From Rickettsiales bacterium (GTDB lineage Bacteria > Pseudomonadota > Alphaproteobacteria > Rickettsiales > UBA1997), in the NCBI GenBank assembly GCA_947425005.1, contig CANDYP010000001.1, positions 1-59,567 on the forward strand: 59,567 nucleotides of DNA, in the 5' to 3' direction. A model generated the notes under the pieces. It did not search any database and was not told the DNA's origin. It was given only the letters and a program-made list of their open reading frames with translations. Below, piece by piece: positions 31,850-40,957 of the stretch. Each line of letters begins with the position of its first letter. Position 1 is the stretch's first letter. Made by a program: the position numbers and the translations under genes.

Positions 31850-33793
31850 TTACTTTCCTTCTACTGCTCCTTCTTCTTTTTTACCCATTATTTTGTCGTT
31901 CACTTTCACCGGATATTTCTTCATTACGAAAGTGTTGTACCCTTGCAGAATTTCATTTTTGAAGCCCTCTGCTGCCGCAGCTTTAGCCTTGGCAAGTTGA
32001 GTCGAATCAACATTGGCTTTTTGGATTGAGCGCAAAATTCCGACTGAAAATTCTTCGTTACCAGTGGGAACTGCGACCGTAGCTTCGCCCAATTTAGCGC
32101 CAAAAAGTGCTGTAGAAAATTTGTCAGAATAAGGGATTTGCTGACCTTGGTAATTGATGTAAGAGACGCGCGCGAAGGCTTTATTTTTCTCAACGGCAAG
32201 CTTGTATTTAGCGGCGATTGTAGCGGCGTTGCCCGGATTTGCTTTGAGCTCTTCAGCAATTTCTTGAGCTAATTTTTTAAGCCCTTCGATTTTGGAATAT
32301 CTGGTGAAATCAGCTACAACTCGCGGCCTGATATCTTCCAATTTTCTTTCGTGAGCTGGGGAAATTTCGTCAACTTTAATGGCGTAATATTCAGCGCTGT
32401 CTTTCGAATAAAAAAGTTTTGAAGCTTCATCTTTTTTCAAAGAGAAAGCGTGGTCAGGAAATTCGCTGAGATTCTTGATTTCAAAGGCGGCGTCGCCCTT
32501 GCTATTTTGGCCGCCTTGATTGATTTCAAGCGAGTTTAAATTGGCAGTTAAGCCGAATTTTTTCGCCACTTCGATCAAGTTATTTGAAGCAAGAATTGTG
32601 TCGTCAATCTCAGAGATTTTAGTTTGAAGAACTTTGTCTTCTCTGCCTTCAAGCAATTTGGTTTTGATTTGAGCTTTGGCTTCAGCCAAAGGAATTGGCG
32701 CGCTTGGCGTGACTTCATTTAGCAAGAAAACGTGGAAGCCAAGCGGGCTTTTTAAAGCTTCAGAATGGCTGTTGACCGCAAGTTTGAAAACCGGATTGGC
32801 CAATTCGGGAATTAAATCTTTTTGAGTGATATTTTTAAGAGTGATTGCTTTGGCATCTTTCTTTTGAGTCTCTTTGGCGAGCTTCAAAAATTCAGCACCA
32901 AGCTTTGATTTGTCTTGGCCGGCAGCATTTAACTTCTGAATAAATTCTTTAGCAGATTCTTCTTTGTCGAATAAAATGTGGTACAAATTACGACTTTCCG
33001 GCTTTTGGAATTTGTCTTTATTTTTTTCGTATTCAGCGGCGATTTCTTCCTCGCCAACTTGCAAATCTTTTACGAAATCTTTTTTAGAAAAGCGGAAGTA
33101 AGTAACTTTGCGCAGCTCGGGAGCCGAGTAAGCTTTTTTATTTGCTTCAAAAAATTTGGTGAGTTCCTCGTCAGTTGCTGCGGCGACAGTTCCAACATTT
33201 TTAGCGGAAATTTTGATCACATCAGCCAAGCGTTTTTCTTGCTTGAATTCTTCATTTGCAATAACGGCTTGTTCGTTGATTGGAGATGCTAGAGACATGG
33301 TTTGAATGACCATTGTTGCCACCACGTCGTTCTGAATTAGGTTGACGTATTTTTCTTCGTCGAGGCCGTTTTTGGCTAAGAAATTTTTGAAAGCTTGGTG
33401 ATCAAATTTTCCGTCTTTGTCTTTGAAGTTCGGATCTTTGGCGACGATTCCCAAAATTAATTTTTTGCTGGCTTCAACGCCAAACTCGTTACGTAATTTT
33501 CCAATGATCGCGGCGTTAACTAAGCGGCCTAAGACGTCAGATTTGAATTGATCTGAGTCTAGATACTTCATTGCTTCTTCGCTTTTATTTGCCCGCAAAA
33601 TCATCTCGCGATTTTTTTGCATCTCTTTGGTGAAGTCAGAATAGCTGATGGTTTTGTTGCCAACCTTTGCTACCCAAGAGTTCGGACCGCTCAGAACAAA
33701 GCCGCTAACACCGAAAAATACGAAGAGGAGAGCAATGAATGCCAGGACAATTTTGAACAAGATATTACCGGCAAGCTTTCTGAAGAATTGCAT
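31850..33793 (-). CDS. ppiD: PpiD/SurA-type periplasmic chaperone
   Basis: A 647-aa inner-membrane anchored folding factor with parvulin-like domain. One N-terminal transmembrane helix (ILFKIVLAFIALLFVFFGVSGFVL) is followed by a SurA_N-type helical chaperone region (KTISYSDFTKEMQKNR..., LVNAAIIGKLRNEFGVEAS) and the peptidyl-prolyl isomerase domain (RNLYHILFDKEE ... LGFHVFLLNEVTPSAPIPLAEAKAQI). The Lys-rich C-terminus carries a second partial repeat. Precedes trpE by 40 bp. Confidence 0.88.
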   Translation of the reverse strand: MQFFRKLAGNILFKIVLAFIALLFVFFGVSGFVLSGPNSWVAKVGNKTISYSDFTKEMQKNREMILRANKSEEAMKYLDSDQFKSDVLGRLVNAAIIGKLRNEFGVEASKKLILGIVAKDPNFKDKDGKFDHQAFKNFLAKNGLDEEKYVNLIQNDVVATMVIQTMSLASPINEQAVIANEEFKQEKRLADVIKISAKNVGTVAAATDEELTKFFEANKKAYSAPELRKVTYFRFSKKDFVKDLQVGEEEIAAEYEKNKDKFQKPESRNLYHILFDKEESAKEFIQKLNAAGQDKSKLGAEFLKLAKETQKKDAKAITLKNITQKDLIPELANPVFKLAVNSHSEALKSPLGFHVFLLNEVTPSAPIPLAEAKAQIKTKLLEGREDKVLQTKISEIDDTILASNNLIEVAKKFGLTANLNSLEINQGGQNSKGDAAFEIKNLSEFPDHAFSLKKDEASKLFYSKDSAEYYAIKVDEISPAHERKLEDIRPRVVADFTRYSKIEGLKKLAQEIAEELKANPGNAATIAAKYKLAVEKNKAFARVSYINYQGQQIPYSDKFSTALFGAKLGEATVAVPTGNEEFSVGILRSIQKANVDSTQLAKAKAAAAEGFKNEILQGYNTFVMKKYPVKVNDKIMGKKEEGAVEGK

Positions 33794-34017
33794 TTTGTAG
33801 GGAAAGTTTATTGAGAATTTGTAAGCGGGGAAGTGAAAATCGTGGCGCTAAATAGCATTTTAGTAAATCAGAAATCAATTTAAAATTAAGCGCCACTTAT
33901 CTCCTTGAAAAAAAATCCGCTCCAATAAAAATGCGCCGCCACTTTCGTAAAGAGATTTATTTCCCTCGGATTTTTTCTCCCCCTCCCTGTTTCAGAAAAT
34001 TAATTACCAATTCAAAC
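33794..34017. other. Divergent ppiD / lysC promoter region
   Basis: This 224-bp gap separates divergent ppiD and lysC. It is AT-rich with poly-A and poly-T runs. I see no tRNA, riboswitch-like fold, leader peptide or convincing operator. A C-rich stretch (CCCCCTCCCTG) precedes the lysC start by about 35 nt. Confidence 0.5.
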
Positions 34018-35256
34018 ATGCTCGTTGTCCAAAAGTTTGGCGGTACGTCGGTTGGCGATATTGCTCGAATTAAAAATGTTGCCAAAAAAGTTAAGCGCGA
34101 AATTGATTTGGGAAATAAAGTTGTGGTCGTGGTTTCGGCAATGTCTGGAGTTACCAATCAGCTGGTCGATTATTGCAATCAGGTTTCCTCGCTAATGAAT
34201 GGCGAATCTTTGTCGGAATACGATTCGATTACTGCGACGGGTGAGCAAATTACCTGTGGCTTGTTGGCTTTGGAATTGCAGTCAATTGGTTACAAAGCCA
34301 GGTCATTTCTGGGCTGGCAGATTCCCGTGACGACTGACGACGTGCACAGCAAAGCTCGTATTGACGAGATCGACGGCTCACAAATTTTGGCCGCAATGAA
34401 AAATTACGACGTGGTCGTGGTGGCGGGATTTCAAGGCATTCACATTAAATCAAATCGTGTGACAACTTTGGGAAGAGGTGGCTCGGACACTTCCGCCGTT
34501 GCCATTGCCGCTGCGATTAAAGCGGACAGATGCGACATTTACACTGACGTTGACGGTGTCTACAGCACCGATCCAAGAATTACCGACAAGGCGCGTAAGC
34601 TCGATAAAGTGACTTACGAAGAAATGTTGGAGATGGCTTACAGCGGATCGAAAGTTTTGCAAACCCGCTCGGTTGCAATGGCCATGGCGCATAATGTGCG
34701 TGTGCGAGTTTTGTCAACTTTCGCCGAAACGACAGAAACTTCGGGAACAATTTTAGTAAACAACAACGAGGAAATTATGGAAAAGCGCTTAATCACAGGA
34801 ATCAGCTACAGCAAAAATGACGTCAGAATTACCTTAAAAAAAATGCCGGATCATCCGGGCTTGTCTTCGGCAATCTTTGGCGCTCTAGCGGACAACGAGG
34901 TGAATATCGACATGATTGTACAAAATATTAGTGCGGATAGCAAGTCGGTCGACATTACTTTCACAACTAGCAAAGAAGAAGTGGAGAGAGCGAAGCTGGC
35001 GATTGAGTCGGTGAGAAGTGAAACCAATTACGAAGAGATGAAGATCGACGAAGATATTGCGAAAATTTCGGTGATTGGAGTGGGGATGGTCAGCCATTCC
35101 GGCGTTGCTCACACCATGTTTAAGACTTTGGCGGAGAAGGGAATTAACATTCTTTTGATTTCAACTTCGGAAATTAAAATTTCGGTTTTGATCGCGAAGG
35201 AATACGGGGAGCTAGCAGTTAGAGTGCTTCACACGGCTTACGATTTGGATAAGTAG
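34018..35256 (+). CDS. lysC: Aspartate kinase
   Basis: Phosphorylates aspartate, the first step towards lysine, DAP, threonine and methionine. The 412-aa protein starts MLVVQKFGGTSVGDIARIKNVA at 34018; the longer in-frame start has no family support. It has VVVVSAMSGVTNQLVDY, TATGEQITCGLLAL, VVVAGFQGI, TTLGRGGSDTSAVAIAAAI, DVDGVYSTDPRI, and two C-terminal ACT domains (feedback sensing). dapD lies elsewhere in the window, so DAP synthesis looks intact. A truncated G-rich palindrome follows directly. Confidence 0.96.
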   Translation: MLVVQKFGGTSVGDIARIKNVAKKVKREIDLGNKVVVVVSAMSGVTNQLVDYCNQVSSLMNGESLSEYDSITATGEQITCGLLALELQSIGYKARSFLGWQIPVTTDDVHSKARIDEIDGSQILAAMKNYDVVVVAGFQGIHIKSNRVTTLGRGGSDTSAVAIAAAIKADRCDIYTDVDGVYSTDPRITDKARKLDKVTYEEMLEMAYSGSKVLQTRSVAMAMAHNVRVRVLSTFAETTETSGTILVNNNEEIMEKRLITGISYSKNDVRITLKKMPDHPGLSSAIFGALADNEVNIDMIVQNISADSKSVDITFTTSKEEVERAKLAIESVRSETNYEEMKIDEDIAKISVIGVGMVSHSGVAHTMFKTLAEKGINILLISTSEIKISVLIAKEYGELAVRVLHTAYDLDK

Positions 35257-35258
35257 GT

Positions 35259-35337
35259 TCTTGATCGAGCTCGGTTTAAGCCCCCCTGACAAGGGGGATG
35301 AGCGCATGCAAGGGGGTTTCTCGTCACAGACTCAGAC
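35259..35337. repeat. G-rich palindromic element, copy 4 (left arm missing)
   Basis: Only the loop (ttgatcgagctcggtttaag) and right arm remain. The right arm is CCCCCCTGACAAGGGGG, with ATGAGCGCATGC replacing part of the G-run, then GGGGGTTTCTCGTCACAGAC and CTCAG. It starts 3 nt after the lysC stop and ends before the ileS fragment. It confirms the outer end TCGTCACAGACTCAG of the family. Confidence 0.8.
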
Positions 35338-35347
35338 TAAAATACTC

Positions 35348-36169
35348 TTAAAACCCCACTACCAAATCCCCGTCATCCAATTTATTTTCGAAAGAAAATT
35401 TCCCAGAATTCTTCACCTCTTCCCCACTCACACCACATCCCAAAGAATCAGCTAAAACCTGCTCCCCAATATATTTTTCAAAAGTTTTGGCCACTTCCAA
35501 AATCCGTGAATTGGTCGAAAAAATTTTCAAATTAATGTGGTCGGAAATATTTAAATCGGCGTCTTTACGATTTTGCTGAACAGCGCGAATGATGTCGCGC
35601 GCGATGCCCTCGTCTTCCAAATCTTTCGTCACTTCAATATCGAGCTGCACCAGGTAATCATTGGTGGGCAGAGCGGCAATGGCGAATTTTTTTTCGTCAT
35701 TATTTTTGGTGGCGAGTTTAATTTCAAAATCGTCGTCAGTTAATTTTACGCCGGCAATTTCAATTTCTTTTTCAGAAATTTTTTGCCACTCACCTTTCTT
35801 GGTCGCCTCAGTAATTTCTTTAATTTTCGCGCCGAATTTGGCGCCGATTTTTTTGAAATTAATCTGCAATTTTAACTCAGCCAATTCCGCAATTTCTTCT
35901 TTGATTTCGACTGATTTGACGTTGACTTCTTCGGCAATAATTTCTTTGAAAGGCAAGATGCGCGCGGCATTTTTGCCGATTACGATTAGTTGGTTCAGGG
36001 GTAAGCGGACACGAAGATTTTTATTGTCGCGGATGCTGAGGGCGGTGGAGCACAAGCTGCGCACCAAATCCATGTCGGCGACTAATTCTTTGTCATCAAA
36101 GAGGAAAGAGAGGTTGGGGAAGTCTTGTAAATGAACGGAGATATTTCGGGAAATTTTGCGGTCAATCAC
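35348..36169 (-). pseudogene. Isoleucyl-tRNA synthetase C-terminal fragment
   Basis: Up to 273 residues read as the C-terminal end of the long IleRS form: SVHLQDFPNLS, DMDLVRSLCSTALSIRDNKNLRVRLPLNQLIVIG, then DNYLVQLD-like and DLEDEGIARDIIRAVQQNRKDADLNISDHI. A whole IleRS has roughly 900-1050 residues, so the catalytic domain, KMSKS loop and tRNA-binding core are missing. Upstream in frame there is a stop codon only 5 codons before the GTG. It is bracketed by G-rich palindromes (35259-35337 and 36278-36405). It may be a pseudogene, or expressed as a stand-alone domain; a full ileS must exist elsewhere. Confidence 0.8.
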
Positions 36170-36190
36170 GGCGAAAATGAATTATTTTTG

Positions 36191-36215
36191 AATTTTCTCC
36201 CCGGGGGAGAAAATT
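36191..36215. repeat. Perfect 12-bp inverted repeat before ileS fragment
   Basis: AATTTTCTCCCC-g-GGGGAGAAAATT, a 25-bp palindrome with single-base centre, lies about 20 bp upstream of the fragment's GTG. Confidence 0.75.
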
Positions 36216-36277
36216 AACTTTTACCCAGTAAAATCAAGGGTTTGCGGGTTTGGATTTGTAAGATTTGGTGTAATTTT

Positions 36278-36405
36278 AAACCTCGATCCAGCCCTCCTGA
36301 TAAGGGGGGTAGGGGGGTTTGTGGTCAAGAATTCGTATTTAATATTCTGAGTTTGTGACGAGAAACCCCCTTACCCCCCTTATCAGGAGGGCTGGATCGA
36401 GGTTT
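36278..36405. repeat. G-rich palindromic element, copy 5 (split, half-elements inverted)
   Basis: Two half-elements face away from each other: AAACCTCGATCCAG-CCCTCCTGATAAGGGGGG-TAGGGGGGTTT (36279-36320), a 40-nt AT-rich spacer, then the near-exact complement CTGAGTTTGTGACGAGAAAC-CCCCTTACCCCCC-TTATCAGGAGGGCTGGATCGAGGTTT (to 36405). The outer arms differ by one base over about 42 bp. The loop sequence is at the outside rather than the centre. It abuts the purM stop (36407). Confidence 0.85.
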
Positions 36406-36406
36406 A

Positions 36407-37399
36407 TTAAACCAGCTCGCCAATTACAAAAACTTCTTCACCAGCTTTTTGCAAAACATCTTTTATTTCTTCAACGTCGCCCTTCTCAACCACTAGAACC
36501 ATGCCGATTCCACAGTTGAAAGTGCGGCGCATTTCTTCGTCGGAGAGGTTTCCGAGATCTTGCAAATAAGCAAAAATTTCTGGAAGAGCCCAAGAAGTGT
36601 AGTCGATTTTTGGGATCACATTTTTGGATAAAACTCGGGGAAGATTTTCTGTTAAGCCGCCGCCGGTGATGTGGGACAAGGCTTTAACCTTGCCGGTTTT
36701 AATTGCGGCCAGACAAGATTTTACGTAAATTTTTGTCGGAGTTAAAAGTAAATTGCCCAAGGTTTGGTGCGGGTGGTAATTGTCTTCAAATTCCAAACCT
36801 TGTTGTTGGATGATGAGACGCGCTAGGGAGTAGCCGTTGGAATGTAAACCACTTGAGGCCAATCCAATTAAAACGTCACCAGCGTTGGTGGGTTTTGGTA
36901 AAATTTGATCGCGCTCAACCGCGCCCACGGCGAACCCGGCTAAATCGTAATCTCCGTCGGTGTACATTCCGGGCATTTCAGCAGTTTCGCCGCCGATTAA
37001 CGCGCAGCCAGCAAGCCTACAGCCATCAGCGATTCCTTTGATTACGGTGCTGGCAACGTCGACGTCAAGTTTGGAGCAGGCGAAATAATCTAAAAAGAAA
37101 AGTGGCTCGGCCCCTTGAACTACAAGGTCGTTCACCGACATGGCGACTAAATCAATTCCGATTGTGTCGTGATCGTTGGTTTCGATTGCGATTTTGAGCT
37201 TAGTGCCGACGCCGTCGGTGGAGGAGACCAAAACCGGATCACGGAAATTACATTTTTTTAAATCGAAGAGGGCGCCGAAGCCGCCTAAGTTAGAATCAGC
37301 CCCGAGGCGCGCTGTTGCTTTAGCGAAGGGTTTGATGCGATCAATCAAAGCGTTACCGGCGTCAATATCAACGCCAGCTTGTTTGTAGCTTAAAGACAT
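36407..37399 (-). CDS. purM: Phosphoribosylformylglycinamidine cyclo-ligase
   Basis: Closes the imidazole ring of AIR in purine synthesis (AIR synthetase). The 330-aa protein starts at 37399 (MSLSYKQAGVDIDAGNALIDRI); the upstream extension has no family similarity. It has GFGALFDL, VSSTDGVGTKLKIAIE, DLVVQGAEPLFFLDYFAC, LIGGETAEMPGMY, LIGLASSGLHSNGYSL, and HITGGGLTENLPRVL. It is divergent from the DUF2066-perM block, a conserved alphaproteobacterial order. Confidence 0.96.
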   Translation of the reverse strand: MSLSYKQAGVDIDAGNALIDRIKPFAKATARLGADSNLGGFGALFDLKKCNFRDPVLVSSTDGVGTKLKIAIETNDHDTIGIDLVAMSVNDLVVQGAEPLFFLDYFACSKLDVDVASTVIKGIADGCRLAGCALIGGETAEMPGMYTDGDYDLAGFAVGAVERDQILPKPTNAGDVLIGLASSGLHSNGYSLARLIIQQQGLEFEDNYHPHQTLGNLLLTPTKIYVKSCLAAIKTGKVKALSHITGGGLTENLPRVLSKNVIPKIDYTSWALPEIFAYLQDLGNLSDEEMRRTFNCGIGMVLVVEKGDVEEIKDVLQKAGEEVFVIGELV

Positions 37400-37510
37400 G
37401 TTGTAAGTAGATTTAAATGGATTTTTTTTTCGAGCTGAGTAGCTTGTGCCAACCGTTGTCAGATATGGTCCCGCGGGCCTAACGGGCACACACTATTTGT
37501 CGCAAATCCA

Positions 37511-38638
37511 ATGTCAATTTTTATGTCAAAGCTGTCAGGAATTTTCTCGCTGAATTTTTTTTTAGTATTTTTTGTTTTCTCGACCGCATCTTTTTCTCAA
37601 AGTTTTGCTCAGCAGCAGAATAATTATTTAGTCGAAAATGTTGCGGCCAGCGCTTCAGCAAAATCTGCCGGAGATGCTAAAAATGTCGCCACGGCTAACG
37701 CGCGCCGCGATGCTTTCGTCACTCTTCTTTCCCGCCTTTCTCTTCCTTCAAGCGCCGCAGACAAAGTTAGTAACGACGAAATTTCTGAAATGGTGCGCTC
37801 CGAACAAATCACCGACGAAAAAATTGCCGGCAGTAATTATTCGGCGGTCTTCAATATTTTATTCGCCAGAAGTGCGGTGGATCGCGTTTTGAATGGTCAG
37901 GCAGGCAAGCAAGAAGATGCGAAGGTGGAGGCTTATTTACTAATTCCGGTCAAGATTTTGAAGCAAAAAGCTAGCGCTCCGACGTCCAGTAAGTTTGCTC
38001 TGTGGGACGAAAATAACGAATGGAAAGGGGCAATTGAAAAAAACTTAAAAGCCAAGTCTGTGACAAAATTTGCTCTGCCGGAAAACGACATCAGCAACGT
38101 GTCGATGATCAACAACGACAATGTGGAGAATCTTGAATATTCGCAGATCGAGCCTTTGTTTTCTAGATACAAAGCGGTTGGTGCTTACGTGGTGTTTTTT
38201 TATTTCGACGACATTGAAAACAAAGTCAGCATCACGGTAAAGAGCATCAAAAAGCTGCAGAAGAAGCAGGTTAAACTTAGCTTCATCAATGTAGATCGCC
38301 TAAGTCAGGAAGCTTTGCTTGCCAAAGTTGCGGATAAAACAATCGAATATTTGTTGGGTAGTCAAAGCGAAGAGGGCGCCAATGTGGTGAAGTTGGAAGT
38401 GCAAATTTTAAGTTTTGGCAACTGGATCGCGCTGAAAAATAAAATCGAGAACAGCAATTTGATTAATCAAATGAACATTGAATCGCTTTCAAAAGATTAC
38501 GTTAAAGTCTCGGTAAATTACGTTGGAGCTGACCCGGATATTGTTACTGCTTTTGCCAAATTAGGGCTTTCATTGAAGAAAAAATCTGACGATTCCTACA
38601 CCGTTTCTGCAATGCCAACTCAATCACTTAGCCAATGA
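37511..38638 (+). CDS. DUF2066 periplasmic protein
   Basis: A 375-aa secreted protein of unknown function. A signal peptide (FSLNFFLVFFVFSTASFSQSFAQQ) is followed by the DUF2066 body: NYLVENVAASASAKSAGDAKNVATANARRDAFVTLLSRL, EMVRSEQITDEKIAGSNYSAVFNILF, VEAYLLIPVKI. Residues resembling a repeated beta domain occur at 200-270. In Alphaproteobacteria the gene sits beside purM and a PerM-type transporter with hda, as here; hda is not present in this window. It overlaps perM by 4 bp. Confidence 0.78.
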   Translation: MSIFMSKLSGIFSLNFFLVFFVFSTASFSQSFAQQQNNYLVENVAASASAKSAGDAKNVATANARRDAFVTLLSRLSLPSSAADKVSNDEISEMVRSEQITDEKIAGSNYSAVFNILFARSAVDRVLNGQAGKQEDAKVEAYLLIPVKILKQKASAPTSSKFALWDENNEWKGAIEKNLKAKSVTKFALPENDISNVSMINNDNVENLEYSQIEPLFSRYKAVGAYVVFFYFDDIENKVSITVKSIKKLQKKQVKLSFINVDRLSQEALLAKVADKTIEYLLGSQSEEGANVVKLEVQILSFGNWIALKNKIENSNLINQMNIESLSKDYVKVSVNYVGADPDIVTAFAKLGLSLKKKSDDSYTVSAMPTQSLSQ

Positions 38639-39690
38639 AGCCTAGAGAAAAAGTAATTTTGACCATCTTGATTGCGCTGGGATTTTTCTGGGTGATCTAT
38701 TCGGTAAGGTCAATATTGACGCCATTCGTGTGCTCCATCGTGATCGCTTATTTTCTTAATCCTTTGGTGGAGCGCTTTCACAGACAATATCGCGTCAGTC
38801 GTCTGCGCGCCACTTCGCTGATTCTGGGATTGTTTTTCTCTACGCTGATCAGCTCGGGCCTTCTGATTGTCCCGGTTATTTATTCGCAAATGATTGAACT
38901 TATTTCCACGTTGCCGGGATATTTCAAAACTTTCACAACCGATTTTTATCCTAAAATTTCTGAAGCGATGGCGGGCTTGGGCTTTACTGCAGACGGCAGT
39001 TCTTCCGGCGGGGCAATAAGAGACCAAATCACTGCAAAAGCTTTTAGCTTTTCAAGAGGGATATTGAGCAGCGCCTTCAGCTCTTCGTCGGCCATCATCG
39101 GGATTCTGTCGCTGGTGTTCGTAATGCCGATTTTGCTGTTTTATTTTTTGAAAGACTGGGACGTGATTGTGCGAAAAATTAATGATTACCTGCCTTTGTC
39201 TTGTGCTACGCAAATCAGAAAAGTTTTTTCTGATATTGATCAAACCATGTCGGGCTACATTCGCGGGCAGTTTAATGTTTGTTTGATGTTGGGAATAATT
39301 TACGCCGCTTTGCTGAGCTGCACCGGTCTTAATTTCGGTTTCTTAATCGGATTTTTAACCGGCATGTTGGTGTTTATCCCTTACGTCGGCATGTTGATCG
39401 GCGTTACTGTCGCAATCATTGTCGCCCTATTTCAATGGGGCTTTGACTTTGGAAATATTGGCCTGGTCGCTTTGGTATTTTTCGTCGGACAAGTTATTGA
39501 ATCCAATTTCCTGACGCCAAAATTAGTTGGTTCAAAAGTTGGGCTACATCCAATGTGGTTAATTTTCGGCTTATTTTTCTTCGGTGTTTTGTTTGGATTC
39601 TTGGGAGTTTTGTTCGCAGTTCCACTCACTGCAATTTCCGGAGTAGTGGTCAAACATCTGGCTGCAGAATATAAAAGAAGGTTTGTCTAA
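38635..39690 (+). CDS. perM: AI-2E/PerM family membrane transporter
   Basis: A 351-aa inner-membrane protein with about eight transmembrane helices, of the family linked in various members to autoinducer export, Na/H antiport or permease roles. Recognisable segments are VYSQMIELISTLPGYFKTF, GYIRGQFNVCLMLGIIYAALL, GFLIGFLTGMLVFIPYVGMLIG, ESNFLTPKLVGSKVGLHPMWLIFGLFFFGVLFGFLGVLFAVPLTA. The ligand is unknown. It overlaps DUF2066 by 4 bp. Confidence 0.88.
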   Translation: MKPREKVILTILIALGFFWVIYSVRSILTPFVCSIVIAYFLNPLVERFHRQYRVSRLRATSLILGLFFSTLISSGLLIVPVIYSQMIELISTLPGYFKTFTTDFYPKISEAMAGLGFTADGSSSGGAIRDQITAKAFSFSRGILSSAFSSSSAIIGILSLVFVMPILLFYFLKDWDVIVRKINDYLPLSCATQIRKVFSDIDQTMSGYIRGQFNVCLMLGIIYAALLSCTGLNFGFLIGFLTGMLVFIPYVGMLIGVTVAIIVALFQWGFDFGNIGLVALVFFVGQVIESNFLTPKLVGSKVGLHPMWLIFGLFFFGVLFGFLGVLFAVPLTAISGVVVKHLAAEYKRRFV

Positions 39691-39711
39691 AAAGATTTTG
39701 AATAGGTTTAC

Positions 39712-40224
39712 ATGCCAAATGACATTGCCAGAGAAGTAGAGAAGCTCGCCGATGATTTAGGGATTGATCGCAAGAGATCGATTGGCGAAGTGGCGAAAGA
39801 ATTAAAACTCGAAACTCACGTCATCAGATTTTGGGAAGAAAAGTTTCCCCAAATAAAGCCGGACATCGGCGCCGGCAAAAGAAGATATTATTACAACAAG
39901 CAGCTTAAAGTTCTTAAAAGAATCAAACAGTTTTTGTACGAAGAAGGCTACACTATCGCGGGTTTGCAGAAGTTGCTGAAAAAAAGAAAACATGACGGCT
40001 ACAAAGAAGAAGACCTCGACATCATTCTGAACGCTGATTTTTCTGCCGAAGAAAAGTTATTGGGTAGTGCGCCGGAATCACAAAAACATCACTTCACTTT
40101 GGATGATTTTATTCCGGCAAATGCGGCGCCAACCTTAGACAATGAAGGGAAGAGGCGAATTGAAGAACTGCTTAGCGGCGCTAGAAAAAATTTAGAAAAA
40201 TTAAAATCTCTGCTCAATTCTTAA
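39712..40224 (+). CDS. MerR-family transcriptional regulator
   Basis: A 170-aa regulator. The N-terminal winged HTH reads SIGEVAKELKLETHVIRFWEEKFPQIKPDIGAGKRRYYYNKQLKVLKRIKQFLYEEGYTIAGLQKLL, of the MerR_1 class with the RYY wing. No Cys residues for metal sensing are present, so it is not MerR proper. The C-terminal half is acidic, then helical (a likely dimer coil). Its place after perM and before rnc suggests a conserved but uncharacterised alphaproteobacterial member. Confidence 0.85.
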   Translation: MPNDIAREVEKLADDLGIDRKRSIGEVAKELKLETHVIRFWEEKFPQIKPDIGAGKRRYYYNKQLKVLKRIKQFLYEEGYTIAGLQKLLKKRKHDGYKEEDLDIILNADFSAEEKLLGSAPESQKHHFTLDDFIPANAAPTLDNEGKRRIEELLSGARKNLEKLKSLLNS

Positions 40225-40229
40225 AGAAA

Positions 40230-40937
40230 ATGGTCACACAAAATCCCCTTAGAACCTGTCTTAACAAATTCTGTCAAAAAATTAATCACGATTTTTCTGA
40301 CATCAAATTATTAGAAGAAGCCCTTACTCACCCAAGCCTTTCCAAAGAAGATCGCAGCAAGCCCAATTACCAAAGATTAGAATTTTTGGGCGACAAAGTT
40401 TTGTCCTTGGTGATCGGAGATTTTTTAATGAGCAAATATTTAAACGAGGCGGAAGGCGATTTATCTAAGCGCCAAGCCGTTTTAGTTTCCGGCGAAACTT
40501 TGGCGGCAATTGCTTTGGAAATCGGAATTGACGAGGTGATTAAAGTCAGCAAAGGCGAAAAAAATTTAGGCGGCGCGCGGAACAAAAGAAATTTAGAAAA
40601 CTCTTTGGAAGCCTTGATTGGTGCCATTTATCTCGATTCCGGATACGATGCGGCGCAGCAATTTGTAATGAAATTCTGGTGCGATTATCTGGGTAAAGAT
40701 GTGAACCCGCCGAAAGATCCGGTGTCGCAATTGCAGGAATTGGTGCAGTTAAAAACCAAGCAGCTGCCAGAATATTTTACCGAAAAAAGCGGCGGCTTTG
40801 ATCACGCGCCCAGCTTCATTTCAACGGTAAAAATTTCGCACTTGAATCTGGAATTTAGCGCGGTGGGAAAGTCAAAAAAAGAAGCGCAAAAAGAAGTGGC
40901 AAAGATGGCTCTGAAAGCTTTTTGTGAAGAAAATTAA
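40230..40937 (+). CDS. rnc: Ribonuclease III
   Basis: Cuts double-stranded RNA, maturing rRNA and mRNA. The 235-aa protein has the endonuclease signature RLEFLGDKVLSLVIGDFL, the second acidic cluster ENSLEALIGAIYLDSGYDAA (catalytic Asp/Glu), and the C-terminal dsRNA-binding domain DPVSQLQELVQLKT...GKSKKEAQKEVAKMALKAF. The many long perfect palindromes in this genome would be natural substrates if transcribed. No lepB or era is adjacent. Confidence 0.95.
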   Translation: MVTQNPLRTCLNKFCQKINHDFSDIKLLEEALTHPSLSKEDRSKPNYQRLEFLGDKVLSLVIGDFLMSKYLNEAEGDLSKRQAVLVSGETLAAIALEIGIDEVIKVSKGEKNLGGARNKRNLENSLEALIGAIYLDSGYDAAQQFVMKFWCDYLGKDVNPPKDPVSQLQELVQLKTKQLPEYFTEKSGGFDHAPSFISTVKISHLNLEFSAVGKSKKEAQKEVAKMALKAFCEEN

Positions 40938-40957
40938 CATTACAAAAACTTTAAAAT

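Noticed and set aside
33794..34017. Lysine riboswitch or attenuator before lysC
   Set aside because: No L-box core motifs, leader peptide or terminator-antiterminator pair could be seen.
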